From: Heliocybe sulcata
Lineage: Eukaryota > Basidiomycota > Agaricomycetes > Gloeophyllales > Gloeophyllaceae
NCBI GenBank assembly: GCA_004369045.1
Contig: ML213533.1
Location: 171,723 to 235,722 of the forward strand
DNA: 64,000 nucleotides
Direction: 5' to 3'
Notes under the pieces: model-generated
What the model was told of the DNA's origin: nothing
Database searches by the model: none
What the model saw: only the letters and a program-made list of their open reading frames with translations
Shown here: positions 48,701 to 59,192 of the stretch, piece by piece
How the letters are laid out: each line of letters begins with the position of its first letter
How positions within the stretch are numbered: the stretch's first letter is position 1
Program-made: the position numbers and the translations under genes

Positions 48701-49607
48701 CCAAGACCGAGGGTCATGTAGCTACTCAAGCCCGTCAAAGCACTCACGCCAGCACCTCCCAATGGGGAATTCTGCGCTATCACCAAGTCGGCTACGGTAT
48801 TGGTGGCGAAAGTATAGAGAGCATATTCGGTGGCAGAGTATGCGAGGTATATCGCTTCGTGTCCCATGAATGCCATAGTTCGAGGAGAGTGCGGCAAAGG
48901 CACTTCCTACTGATATCTCATTTAAAGCCGGGAGTTGGCCGACGATGAAGTGCATACCTTTGCCTCTTGAGCCTCCCCGTCTCTCCAAGAGTATATCACG
49001 AGCTTTCTCCTGCACCCAGCGGCGAGGTAAGTGACGAGCGTGGGCACGGACTTCGGACGTTCGAAATCGCCAGTTGTGGCTTGGCTGACGGTGTCAGAGA
49101 CGAGTTGGACTGAGGAGTGGATGGCGAAGGAGAAAGCCCCCTTGGCCTTCAGCAGCGGTGCGGGAGGGGCGAAACTTGAAAGAGGGAAAAGAGTGATGGA
49201 TGATTCTTACTGAGCGTAAACTTGGACTTTCAAGTAGAAGCGGCATTGACTTACCTGATAAGACGACTAGTGAGTTGATATCCTTGATGAATCCCAGCTG
49301 CTCGATGCTCCGCCGGACCAGGTTCTTCTTCGTTTCCACTAGCGTCGCCACTTCTCCCTCGTGGTCTACATCACGCGACATGAGAACGGAGTATCATGAG
49401 CACTATCGCAAGACGCACCAGGACTTTCATCAAGGCTATAAACACTGACACTGCCGTTAACAGTCCCGACATAAAGCCTGTCCCCTGAAACCATCTCAGC
49501 TGTGACTCTCCTGCCCTTGCCCCGTGTACAGCACCTTGCACCGTAATTGAGTCCACCCTCTCCTTCAATCCGGCCACAGCAAGCTCAGGCGTCAAGAACG
49601 GAGCCAT
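45737..49607 (-). CDS. vps39: Vps39/Vam6, HOPS tethering complex subunit
   Basis: HOPS subunit that tethers late endosomes and vacuoles and binds Rab7/Ypt7. The ATG (plus-strand 49605-49607) opens MAPFLTPELAVAGLKERVDS. The N-terminal half is a CNH (citron homology) beta-propeller: RLYVGTVNGSVSVYSLDES and, further on, MPLPHSPRTMAFMGHEAIYL. The middle has the alpha-solenoid: DDAINTFISLEVNPAKVVAL, YPESVAGRLSVP, LYNGRKMHEKALALLRQL, FLETIDPRICARYLEYLIGE, LSYNNQLSQCIYVMVV and HQHALEIYVYRLQDYVKAE. The C-terminus (PALDLIARQGPRLDAAETLQ, RKLMVLQSNRVKV, then CPQCHKRLGNSVIAVH and THYQC) is the Vps39 zinc-binding end. The stop is TGA at plus-strand 45737-45739. At least ten introns. Intact as far as I can follow. 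Confidence 0.9.
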
Positions 49608-50468
49608 CTCGTCGGCCTGGTGAGGAACCGTCTGGCCAGTAGTCGGCAGCTATAGCAAGTGTCCTCCAGTTCTAATAGTCGATGTCCGCAACGCTCGTGC
49701 AGTCTTTGTCGACAAGAGCAGGTAACCCACGTTTCCAATTCGCCAAATTGTGGCGAACGGTATGTACGTCGAAGCAAGGCGATACACGTGCCGCTACACG
49801 TGACAACCGCGTTGTGGCCTGTGGCTCACACGTTCTTTCTGGCAATTCCTGGCACTACCTTGGTCTCGGGGTCCAATTAATATTGTGCTGTCTGATTGAA
49901 GAACTGACAGAAGAGCTAAAATATTCGATAAAACAACTCGCGACAACTCAAAAGTAAATCTGGGCCAATGTCATTTCACGTCTTAAGTGCGCTATAGCGC
50001 TAAAAACTCTAAACACACATCACCTTCCTGGAGCTACGGTGACCTCTTACGAAATTCTGCACACTCAATCGCTTTTTGCGGTCTTGGAGTAGCGGATCCA
50101 CACTCCTCTCTGGACGCAAAACTTTCCTGGCCTCCCATAATGCTTTACTAGGCTCTCGCTCCACATCTATATATTAATGCCACAGGCTCCCTACCAGCAG
50201 TAACAATTTTGATCTCCATACTTAACCTGCAGCTCCGGCAGAGTCCTCCGTCATACTTGTCGCTCAGCAGTATGCTGACTATCCTACTCAGGCTCAGGCG
50301 GCATGGCTCACCAGCCACAAGAAGACGAACGGCGACCTTTGTAAGAGTGTGTGCGACGAGGGACAGACGCGTGTAGTAAGCAGGATAGCCAAAGATACCG
50401 CGGTTGCCGCGCAAAATTCAGAGTCTCAGGAGGCGGCCGGGTGCGCTTCAGCATCTTCCTGCAGACGT
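49608..50468. other. Intergenic region
   Basis: Upstream of Vps39 with short open frames in both strands and no recognisable gene. An AT-rich block lies near 49900-50010. Confidence 0.45.
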
Positions 50469-50893
50469 AGACTCTAAATCGGCAGCGTGGGCATAACGAC
50501 AAGACTGTCGATGGTGCTGTTGGCGGCAATGCGGATCATCGGAGGGACGAGCTTGCACATAAAAGTGTACTCTCGTGGGGTACGGAGTGTGTTGAGGCGA
50601 GGCAAGAAGAATTAGAAATCGAGGGTTTCGCGAGAGCTGCATTAGTGAATAACGGCTTGGGCACTGGGAATGGAGTACTGCGAGTTGGCCAGAGTGAGAG
50701 GGTAGAGCTGCGCCCACGGGATACAGTATTTGAAACTAGCCTATCCGAGACGAGTATTGGGAGTATAGCGACCGAAGGGAGAGACATCGATCCTCTGCTG
50801 CCTGATAAGGTCAAGTATTTGACTTCGGGTATGTTAGTACACAGGACGTATCCAAGGGGACGTCCCGGAGTTTGCAAGAAGGAGACAGACTAG
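50469..50893 (+). other. Open frame of about 140 codons without recognised homology
   Basis: Open from after a TAG at 50466 or so to TAG at 50891-50893. There is no ATG near its 5' end. It contains CVEARQEELEIEGFARAAL and SLSETSIGSIATEGRDIDPL. The complementary strand is also largely open, so this may be chance or a gene remnant. It lies at the edge of the rearranged FunK1 block. Confidence 0.2.
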
Positions 50894-50929
50894 GAGATCA
50901 GAGGGGATGGGTCGGGATGTATCAGGTAT

Positions 50930-51060
50930 CGAGCTAGCATTTGACGGCAAAAGGTCACGAACCGGATTGCGCGAGAAGCAAATACATAAGCTGCTCCGTG
51001 TTTTCAATGTCGGGGCTGTTGTAGATGCGAATAATCAGGATTAATCAGGACCGGCTGGGC
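50930..51060 (-). repeat. Short duplicated coding-like fragment, copy 1
   Basis: On the minus strand it reads RIYNSPDIENTEQLMYLLLA, then QSGS. It matches 56440-56545, which reads RIHNSSGVENTSELMYLLLA. Source gene not identified; stop codons interrupt it here. Confidence 0.6.
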
Positions 51061-51219
51061 AAGCGAGAGAAGAGAGATACCTATCAGCTCGGCGTTATAT
51101 GCTCGCAGCTCGTGTGCGGTCTGTAGCTAGTACAGCGCGATCGCAGTTAAGCGCCATCGACTCGCATGCGATCCGGAACAAGGGCATCATGGAAAGTCAT
51201 ACTACGTACCCTCCTTGAA

Positions 51220-51400
51220 TTCGGACTCACAGTAGGTAATTCATGGCGCGGTTTGCAGAAGTATGCATGCTACATGATAGGCTAGGTCGGTGAATTCGAG
51301 ACGCCACACCGGGGCCGCGAGGCGCATCGCTGATGCACGTGACCGGCCATCGCGTCCTCTTCCCTTGTTTTTTTTTCGCTCTGAGGTGAGTCGTGTCGCA
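51220..51400 (+). repeat. FunK1-unit upstream region, copy A (TATA and first exon missing)
   Basis: Homologous to 56850-57080 and, inverted, to 53950-54190 (shared: GAATTCGAGACGCCACACC-like block, TGATGCACGTGACC, GTGAGTCGTGTCGCAGG). After AATACTAA the other copies have a TATATAA box and an ATG exon; here that segment is absent. Confidence 0.65.
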
Positions 51401-51459
51401 GGACCGCGGCCGATAACAAATACTAAGTGCTGCCCCTTCTTTACGCAGCTACATCCAGC

Positions 51460-52347
51460 CCATTGCGAGGCCTGCAGCAAAGCAGACTCGGAGGTGCTTC
51501 ACCGGGACCTGAGTCCGCGCAACGTCTTATTTGTGGCCGGTGAGAGCGGGGACGTCCATGACATCTTGACTGACTGAGACCTGTGCAGATACCTTTATAT
51601 TACTATGGACAGTGAGGGTGCGCGCCTCCGAGGTCGGACGGTAAGCGAGCATAGCACATGTTTGTGGTAGCGTGCTCAATGACGTTTGAACATCAGGGAA
51701 CCTGGCAATTTGTCTCTTGTCAGCTCCTTATCAACCCACGCAAGATTCCCGCGCTCCAGGACGATCTCCAGTCTTTTTTCTGGACTCTTCTCTATACAGG
51801 CCTACATCTTATCCCCTGTTCTCTATCGCGAATGCGTCTGGCGGACATGCTAAAGACAGTCTTTGACGAGTCTCGATGGGATGACGGGAAAGGTAGAACT
51901 GTCGGTGGGAGAGAGAAGTATATGGTGATATGCAATGGCACCTATATTCTTCCAGACACTCTCACTGGGGAACCACCGATTATTTTTGGTCCTCCAGCAA
52001 CTCCACTGAATGATCTGGTGAAACCCCTCTGGCGCCTTTTCTGGGCTTGGGAGTTGTGCCAAATTCAGATGGACGAGTCTCAGGAGCTTGTGCATCCGAC
52101 TATCAAGTCGAACGCTGACAAGCTCTTGACCTCTGAGGCGATCCTCCAACTCTTCAAGGATGCATACACCAATCCCGACTGGAGCCACAAGATTTCGGAC
52201 AGGAAAGAAGGGCTTGTTCCAGAGGAGGGACACGGTAGCTCCTCCAAACGTGCCATCGCAGAAGAGAGCGAGCAGCGGAGGAAGACTCAGCGCAAGTCAC
52301 AGATCGGTGACGCTACGAGTTCTCGGCTGGGGATGATGGACAAATAG
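51460..52347 (+). pseudogene. FunK1-type kinase C-lobe, copy a (disabled)
   Basis: Fragment of the fungal-specific FunK1 kinase family. The catalytic-loop exon reads CSKADSEVLHRDLSPRNVLF with HRD and Asn intact, followed by ESGDVHDILTD. It is then broken by TGA at 51575-51577, where copy d has GGG, within the expected activation-segment Asp motif. The exon would end RLRGRT before GTAAGC. The last exon (51697-52347) is fully open: GTWQFVSCQLLINPRKIPAL, DDLQSFFWTLLYTGLHLIPC, FDESRWDDGKG, ATPLNDLVKPLWRLFWAWEL, LTSEAILQLFKDAYTNPDW, and a basic tail. The promoter-proximal ATG exon present in copies b and d is deleted. The kinase N-lobe is absent. Probably not expressed as a functional protein. Confidence 0.7.
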
Positions 52348-52544
52348 TAAGTGCTCGGTGCTTTCACGTACGCCTCGAATCTATTGGACATCCATACGGT
52401 TCTTTGTATCACACTTTTCCCAATCCGTTCACTGCAGGTTAATTCCGGTTACCATATCAATTCTTTATCTTACCTCGCCTCTGGGGGGCTCCAAAAATTT
52501 CTACTCATAGCGTTGTGCATTTATGTCTCACAGCCTTCAGTCCG

Positions 52545-52855
52545 CGCAGTATCGGTTGGTGTTTAATGTCATCTATTGATTTTACTGCCTGCGGCGTGGA
52601 TTCTGAGGCCTTCAATATGCTATTCGCACTTAAGAACTCCGGAGGATTTGCTTCCCTACTCAAGGCATATTTACGGGAGCTTGAGCAAAGTAATTCGGTA
52701 ACCCAGAACATATGCATATAGGATATATAGACAATGATCAAATTTTACATTCTGTCACCTCGAATCAGACTGCAACTGTAGCGAACCATCCAACCTGTAA
52801 ATCGGCGGTAGCGGTGAACGGTACTCCGAGGCTAAGGAAGGCGGAGTGAACGGAC
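52545..52855 (+). repeat. FunK1-unit 3' flank
   Basis: Matches 58150-58420: GCGGCGTG-ATxCTGAGGCCTTC, then TGTCACCTCGAATCAGAC, AACCATCCAACCTGTAAATC and GGCGGTAGCGGT. It marks the shared end of the duplicated unit. Confidence 0.8.
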
Positions 52856-52948
52856 AGACGTGTGCAAAACACATGCGCACACAAACACGATCGATTCAAG
52901 GAGTACGTGAAAGCCTCGAGCACAAATGCAACCTTCCCTAGAGCATAC

Positions 52949-53888
52949 TCACTCATCGAGCATCTCCAGCCGAGAACTCGTAGCGTCGCCGGTCTGGGAC
53001 ACGCGTTGAGTCTTCCTCTGCTCCTGGCCCTCTTCTGCGTCGGCACGTTTGGAGGAGCTGCCCCGTCCTTCCCTGGGAACAGGACCTTCTTTCCTGTCCG
53101 AAATCTCTTGGCTCCAGTCCGGATCGCTGTATGCATCCTTGAAGAGTTGGATGATTGCCTCAGAGGTTAAGAGCTTGTCAGCGTCCGACTTAATAGTCGG
53201 ATGCACAAGCTCCTTGGCAACATTGTGGTACCACTCCCAAGAGCAGAAAAGGTGCCAAAGGGATTTCACCAGAGTATTGAGCGGAGTTGCGGGAGGATCA
53301 AAGACAATCGGAGTCTGCCCAGCGATACTGTTCTGGAGAATATAGTTGCCTTGGCTTATGATGATATACTTCTGGATCCCGCCGACGTAATAACCCAAAT
53401 CGTCGTCCCATCGAGCCTCGTCGAAGACTTTCATTAGCATATTCGCCAACGGCATTCCCGATAGAGAGGAGGGAATGAAATATAGAGCTGTGAGGAGAAG
53501 AGTCCAGAAATATGACTGGAGATCGTCCTGGAGCATGTGCGTCTTGCCTGGGGTCATGAGCAGCCAATGAGAGATGAACTGCCAGGTTCCCTGATGTTCA
53601 ACGTTCAGTTGTTGTATTGAGCGTAATTCCGACAATGTGCACTAAGCTTGCTTACTGTCCGACCTCGAAGGCGGGTGACGTCGCCGCTCTCGTGGGCTAC
53701 AAATGAAACGTTCTGCGGACTCAGGTCTCCGTGTAGCACATCGACTTTGTTGCAGGCTTCCCAATAAGCCAAAAATTAAACGCATAAGTAAGGCGCAGCA
53801 CGGCACAACAAAGACTGAGTTCTGACATACCGACGAGTTTGTCATGCATCATCTTGACTATTGCGGACTGAGAGTGCGAGGCGGACAT
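52949..53888 (-). CDS. FunK1-type C-lobe-only protein, copy b
   Basis: A complete short gene can be built from three exons: 53831-53888, 53656-53756 and 52949-53590, with GTATGT and GTAAGC donors, giving 266 residues. It starts MSASHSQSAIVKMMHDKLV, then ACNKVDVLHGDLSPQNVSF, then directly THE RLRGRT segment and GTWQFISHWLLM. The FunK1 N-lobe (ATP-binding Gly-rich loop and Lys) is absent. In the catalytic loop HRD is HGD, and 20 codons are missing between GDV and RLRGRT compared with copy d, removing the activation-segment Asp motif. The C-lobe (DDLQSYFWTLLLTALYFIP, FDEARWDDDLGYYVGG, LTSEAIIQLFKDAYSDPDW) is intact, with TGA at plus-strand 52949-52951. A TATA-like box lies 46-55 bases upstream. 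If expressed it should be catalytically dead. Confidence 0.6.
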
Positions 53889-53933
53889 GCTAGTAGATGT
53901 GAGGATGAGGAGGTATCGGCACCGTTACCCTGT

Positions 53934-53943
53934 GTTATATAAG
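53934..53943 (-). promoter_or_regulatory. TATA-like box of FunK1 copy b
   Basis: On the minus strand CTTATATAAC about 50 bases before the ATG. The same element with TATATAAG precedes copy d at the same distance. Confidence 0.5.
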
Positions 53944-54329
53944 ATTACTATTTGTAATCGGCTGCGGCCCTGCGACTCGAGTCACCTCAGACTTGCCGTG
54001 TTAAGTTGTAGAAACAAGGGAAGACGCGATGGTCACGTGCATGAGCGAGGCACGTGTGGCGTCTCGATCGAACTCACCGACCAAGCCTATCATGTGGCCC
54101 TACTCTGCAACTGTGGTATGAGAGCTACTGTGACTCAGAATTCACGAGGAGTACGTACTATGACTTTCCGTGCGTCCTGTTCCGGACCGCACGTGAATCA
54201 ATGGCTCTAACCGCGGCATTGCGCTGTACCAGTCACAGGCATCGATCTCTGTCCTCTATCCTAACCAGTCTACTCGAGCGACTCTTCGGCTGCTGCGTCT
54301 ATAGATCCAGTTCAACTTCGATACCACAA

Positions 54330-55152
54330 CTAGCCGACAGGATCCTCCACTAGTCCGCACAACGTCCTATTCGTATCGCACGAGACCGGCAAAGTGCAGG
54401 GCATATATTGGTTGACCGGGACATATGCAGCAGGGTCGATACCATGCAGAGAACGAGGGTGTCCGGCATCGAGGTCGAACGGTAAGTGAACATGGTACAT
54501 GTTTGCGGTATTGTACTCAATGACATTTGGACGTCAGGGAACCTGGCAGTTTATGTCTTATCCGCTACTCATGACCCCGTCCAAGATGCATACTCTCCAG
54601 GATGATTTCCAGTCATCTTTCTGGACTCTTCTCTATACGGTCCTACATTTCATCCCCTGTTCTCTATCAAGAATATCGTTGGCGAATATACTAAAGATAG
54701 TCTTCGATGAGGCTCGGTGGGACGACGATTTGGGTTGTTACGTTGGCGGGAACGAAAAGTCGACTATAATCACGCACGGCCACTATATTCTCCCATACTC
54801 TGAAACTGAGCGAGCTCAAATTGTCTTTGATCCTCAGGCGGCTCCGCTGAATAATTTGGTGCAATCTCTGTTGCACCTCTTCTGGGCTTGGGATTGGTGC
54901 TATAGTCTGATGAACAGGAAGAGGCAGCTTGTGCATCCAACCATCAAGTCGGATGCTGACAAGCTCTTGACGTCTGAGGTCGTCATCCAACTCTTCAAGA
55001 ACGCATACACCAGTCCGGAATGGAGTCACAACACCGCGGACAGCTCCGCTAAACGCCCTAACGCAGAAGTGGGCGAGCAGTGGAGGAAGACTCAAAGAAT
55101 ATCCCAGGCCAGCGACGCCACGAGCTCTCGGCTGGAGATGGTCGGCGAATAA
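54330..55152 (+). pseudogene. FunK1-type kinase C-lobe, copy c (disabled)
   Basis: The catalytic-loop exon (about 54330-54480) is broken: the frame reads LH, then a stop where RDL should be, and is then shifted, although residues matching LVDRDICSRVDTM and RGRT can still be followed. The last exon (54538-55152) is open: GTWQFMSYPLLMTPSKMHTL, DDFQSSFWTLLYTVLHFIPC, VFDEARWDDDLGCYVGG, LTSEVVIQLFKNAYTSPEW, ending LEMVGE and TAA. No ATG exon or TATA box like those of copies b and d was found. Head-to-head with copy b, sharing an inverted upstream region. Confidence 0.65.
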
Positions 55153-55522
55153 GCAGGGTGTAGTGCTCAGTGCTTCTGCGTGCGCGTCGAATCTAGTGTG
55201 TATTTATGCCTCCCTGTATCTCATGCATCCTAGTCCGTCCGGTATTGGCTGATGTCAATGTCACTTATTTGTGCCTCCCCGATACTGTGCGAATTGTAGC
55301 TGTAACAGACGTTCGCACAGAGATCTGTACGCCGTGTCCCGCCTCTATCATGGCCATTGCACGTCTATATTTTGGATTGCATACGTGCCAGCTTGTGTAC
55401 TAATAATATTGGACCTCAGTCAGTTTCAGTATGCCGTCATGCGTCTTGAGTCGCAGGAGCAAATGGCATCAGCTCTCAACCGCGCACTCATGGATACCAA
55501 CGCAAGGTCGCAGTCGCATTAC
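55153..55522. other. Intergenic stretch between pseudogenes
   Basis: 3' flank of FunK1 copy c and the decaying 3' end of the Rix7-like fragment. No intact gene. Confidence 0.4.
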
Positions 55523-56400
55523 TCAACACGCATACCTACCTCTCAGCCCACGTACCTCCGCCTCTGCGCCGCAAGTACTCACACTCGACCCAACCTTCTC
55601 CACCGTCTTCACAAGATCACCCACCTCGACGGCCGCCTCCTTCGCCAGCTCCGCTTCCGCTTCGTCCATCTCCTCCAACCGCCACACCGCCCTCAGCGCC
55701 ACCACTCCCGTCTCGCTCACAATCGCCGCCAGATCGGCGCCACTGTACCCTTCACATCGTTCCCTAACCAGCTGTTCAGCCTGCATTGACACGTCCTCAG
55801 AGCCGAGCGGCACCTTGCGCGTGACGGTGCGCATGATATCGACGCGCTCGTCCGCGGAGGGCAAGTCCACGTACAGGAGTTTGTCAAGCCGGCCTGAGCG
55901 GCACATTGCGGGGTCGATCATATCGTGGTGGTTCGTCGCGGCGAAGACGTACACGCCCTTGCGGGTGTCCAACCCCGTTCATCGAAGAACACGACACACG
56001 GTGCTGAAGCCCGTGCGCGAGTAAATACCTGCCTCACGGCCCTCTCACTCTCTCGAACATCCTAAAGTAGATGGACTCAATTAGGCAGAGCCAAATGAAG
56101 TTAATCCCAACGAGCCGACCTTATTTAATGGCTGCGGTCCCTGATCAGATTCGTCCTGCTCTCATTCGCAATCGCCTTCGTGAGCAACATCTTCCTGCAT
56201 CCGGGCAGGCTCCACATCAACACCCAGCATCCCGCCTCCATCCCCACCGCAACACCTCCGGCCTCCGTATTGGCTGCCAAATCACCATGTGAAGCTCCTC
56301 TCAAAGACCATCCAGAGCAGTGACCTCCGCCACGGTGACGTACGGCATCGTCACGAAGCCTGCGCGCTTGAACTTTGAGGGCTGGACTTGCGAGTCGAAC
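55523..56400 (-). pseudogene. Rix7/NVL-like AAA-ATPase fragment
   Basis: Resembles the second AAA module of Rix7/NVL, an ATPase needed for 60S ribosome assembly. Reading 5' to 3' on the minus strand: PALKVQAR-type linker, remnants of a strand preceding Walker A, then a Walker A-like GCRKMLLTKAIANESR in which GCGKT has become GCRKM. A block with stops and shifts follows where Walker B should be (about 55975-56100). Then comes a well-kept part: [53 protein letters not shown] and CEGYSGADLAAIVSETGVVA. There is no N-terminal half, no start codon and no intact frame. A partial duplicate, probably derived from a functional rix7 elsewhere in the genome. Confidence 0.8.
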
Positions 56401-56439
56401 TAGGAGCGCAGAGGAGCTGGGCCGGGAAGTGTCGAGCCA

Positions 56440-56545
56440 TTGGACAGCGAACGGCCACGAACCAGATTGAGCGAGGAGCAAATACATGAGCTCGCTGGTA
56501 TTTTCGACGCCGGAGCTGTTATGGATGCGGATGACCAGAAACCGC
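56440..56545 (-). repeat. Short duplicated coding-like fragment, copy 2
   Basis: Partner of 50930-51060. It reads RIHNSSGVENTSELMYLLLA then QSGSWPF on the minus strand. Joined upstream to the Rix7-like fragment and downstream to the FunK1 unit d. Confidence 0.6.
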
Positions 56546-57106
56546 CCGTAAGAGGGAATGGAGACTGCGTTTGAACATTGAACGTTGAGCGCCAGAACCG
56601 GCATACTTGGTGGGAAAGTCAGAGAGACTGAGGAGGATTGGCTTGGAGGGCAGATGTTACTAAAGGAGCTTGGGCGGTGGCAGGTCATAGCATGTCGGGC
56701 TGCGGCATCAAGCTTGGGCTTGATCTATAGACGCGGTCGCGGTAGGGCTACTTGAACAGACACGGTGGGGCTGGTAAGAGGACAAAGATGCATTTTAGGT
56801 CGTTATATGTTCACAGCTCGTATGCGACCTGTGGCTGGTACAGAGCAATGCCGCACTCCGGAACAAAACATAATACAAAGTCATACTACGTACCCTTCTT
56901 GGATTCCGACTCACAGTCATGGCGCGGTTTGCAGGTTAGGCTCGGTCGTGAATTTGAGACGCCACACCGCCGCGAGGCGCATCCGCACCACCATCGCTGA
57001 TGCACGTGACCATCGCGTCCTCTTCTTCTCTTCTTCCCACAAATTGACGCGGCAAGTCTGAGGTGAGTCGTGTCGCAGGGCCGCAGCCAATTACAAATAC
57101 TAACTG

Positions 57107-57114
57107 TATATAAG
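57107..57114 (+). promoter_or_regulatory. TATA box of FunK1 copy d
   Basis: TATATAAG, 46 bases before the ATG at 57160, in a region conserved with the upstream side of copy b. Confidence 0.6.
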
Positions 57115-57159
57115 ACAGGGTGACGGTGTCGATACGTCCTCATCATCACATCGATTAAC

Positions 57160-58124
57160 ATGTCGGCCTTGCACGCTCAGTGCACGATTGCCAAGATCAG
57201 GCATGGCGTACTCGTCGGTACGTCAGGCTTCGCCGTGGCATGCTGCTCCTTACTGACACAACTGTGTCCGGCCTATTGGGAAGCGCACAACAAATCAGAT
57301 GTGCTGCACAGGGACATGAGTCCGCAGAAGAGCTTATTCGAAGCCCGCGAGAGCGGCGATGTCTACGGCACCTTGACTGACGGGGACCTGCCCAAAGGAA
57401 TTGATACCGTGGAGAGCGAGCGTGCCCGCCTGCAGTGTTGGACAGTAAGCTAGCATACTACACATTTGCGGTATTATGCTCAACGAGAACTGAGCGTCAG
57501 GGAACCTGGCAGTTCCTCTCGTATTGGCTACTCATGAACTCAAGCAAGGACGACCTCCAGTCGTTTTTCTGGACTCTTCTCTATACAGCCCTACATGTCA
57601 TTCCATGTTCTCTATCCACAGAGGATGTGGTGAACATGCTAAAGGAAATTTTCGATGAGGCCCGATGGGACGACGTGAAAATCTGTACCGTCGGCGGGAG
57701 CCAGAAGTATATGATGATAAGCAAAGGCAACTATATTCTTCCAGACACTATCGCTGGGAAGGCTCCGATTATCTTTGGTCCTCAAGCTGCCCCTCTGAAC
57801 CACTTACTGAAGTCCCTCTTCTTCCTCTTCCAGGACTGGGATATATGCAATACTCCGGGGATCAGCGAGAGGTACCATTTAGCTCTGAAGCCGGAAGCGG
57901 AGAAGCCATTGACCTCTGAGGCCATTATCCAACTGTTCCAGGATGCATACACTAATCCGGAATGGAGTCACGAGAGCGGGGACAGGCAAGAAGGGCTTGT
58001 TCCCAAGGAGGGACGTGGCAGCTCCTCCAAACACGCCATCGCAGAAGGAAGCGAGCAGCGGAGGAAGACTCAACACAGGTCTCAGACAAGCAACACCACG
58101 CAGCTGGAGATGCTCGATGAGTAA
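57160..58124 (+). CDS. FunK1-type C-lobe-only protein, copy d
   Basis: Three exons (57160-57217, 57284-57444, 57501-58124) give an unbroken 280-residue frame. It starts MSALHAQCTIAKIRHGVLV and continues AHNKSDVLHRDMSPQKSLFE, then ESGDVYGTLTDGDLPKGID and, after an intron, GTWQFLSYWLLMNSSKDDLQ. The C-lobe runs through SFFWTLLYTALHVIPCSLST, IFDEARWDDVKICTVGG, APLNHLLKSLFFLFQDWDI and LTSEAIIQLFQDAYTNPEW, ending LEMLDE and TAA. HRD is kept, but the Asn of the catalytic loop is Lys (SPQK). There is no N-lobe for ATP binding. Own TATA box and a start shared with copy b. Could be a pseudokinase-like scaffold or simply a decaying duplicate. Confidence 0.6.
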
Positions 58125-58149
58125 GGAGGCCCTGCGGAAGGTTGTATTA

Positions 58150-58420
58150 TCGCCCGCGGCGTGAATCCTGAGGCCTTCTTTATATTTACGCTTAAATCCG
58201 GAGGATATGCTTCCATACTCAAGTCATATTCACGAGCTGAGCTTGGGCAGAGTCTGGGCGGAGTCATTTACTAACCCAGCACAATGCGCATGTATGATAT
58301 GTAGATAAGCTCACCAATCTTATGTTCTGTCACCTCGAATCAGACCGCAATTATAGCGAACCATCCAACCTGTAAATCGGCGGTAGCGGTAAACGCTAAT
58401 CCGAGACTAAGTAAGGCGAG
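58150..58420 (+). repeat. FunK1-unit 3' flank, second copy
   Basis: Matches 52545-52855. It stops about 15 bases before the segmental duplication of the dsRBD-like gene begins. Confidence 0.8.
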
Positions 58421-58429
58421 GACGAAGCG

Positions 58430-59192
58430 CTAACTCTTTCTGAACTCTTCACAAATTTTGGGATGGCGGCTGTCAAGGTTTCGGACGACATTCAGATAAC
58501 GCTGCTTCAGCGTATTCTTCTTCTGCGAGGCAATACCTGTGCCCACCGGCTGTCCTGCGAAGTCCAGCATCGCTTGCCAAGCGTTCGGTGCACGCTGGGG
58601 CCTCGGCTTGTATTTGATGTGAGGCGACGGCGGGAAATAGAGCTGGCAGCAGTAATACTCCGCAAAGCGCTTGTAGTCGACTCCAGTGCCATCAGAGAGC
58701 GTCAATATTGTGGTCGAGAGTCTGAAGTCCTTCATCATTCCACTGAGACGGGCGCCTTTCAAACTACATTACATCATTGGCTAGACGATAGTGAGAATAG
58801 ACTCACGAAGTCTCTTTCGTGGAGGCGTAACAGAGCGGACAGAGCCGCTAGGCGCTTAGCCTCCTTTCTGGTGACAAAGTCGCCGTTCCCGATGATGGGC
58901 GGATCCACGGAAACTCAGTGTCAGTGGAGCTCTGACTTGTGCTCGAATCAATGAATGATAATGTGCTGGACCCAACGCACCTTTCATACTTCTGCTCGTC
59001 CGCAGAAACGATTAACCAGGTGATTAACCAGGTGTCGTGAATGGAGCCCACCCTTGTCCGCCTAGCGTATGTAGTTTTCTTCATTCACAGGCTCGTTCAG
59101 AACAGGAACCTCACGTTCAAGCTTTGCTGTAGCGCCGGCTATCTTCGACCAGCAGGCGGGCGCGAGAGCGGCGCGGACCTGGAGGGAGGCAT
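58430..59192 (-). pseudogene. dsRNA-binding-like gene, duplicate copy B (damaged)
   Basis: Copy of 42377-43283. The start context is kept (ATG at plus-strand 59190-59192, MPPSRSAPLSR), but in that frame a TAG occurs at plus-strand 59139-59141 because bases are missing relative to copy A. Later parts remain open: FVTRKEAKRLAALSALLRLH, LSDGTGVDYKRFAEYYCCQL, APNAWQAMLDFAGQPVGTG, ASQKKNTLKQRYLNVVRNL. Copy B also has four extra bases at the start of the last exon relative to copy A. It ends EEFRKS at plus-strand 58430-58432, where the duplication stops and FunK1 flank begins. The dsRBD-like helix is better preserved here than in copy A, so both copies may have diverged from an intact parent elsewhere. 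Confidence 0.6.
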
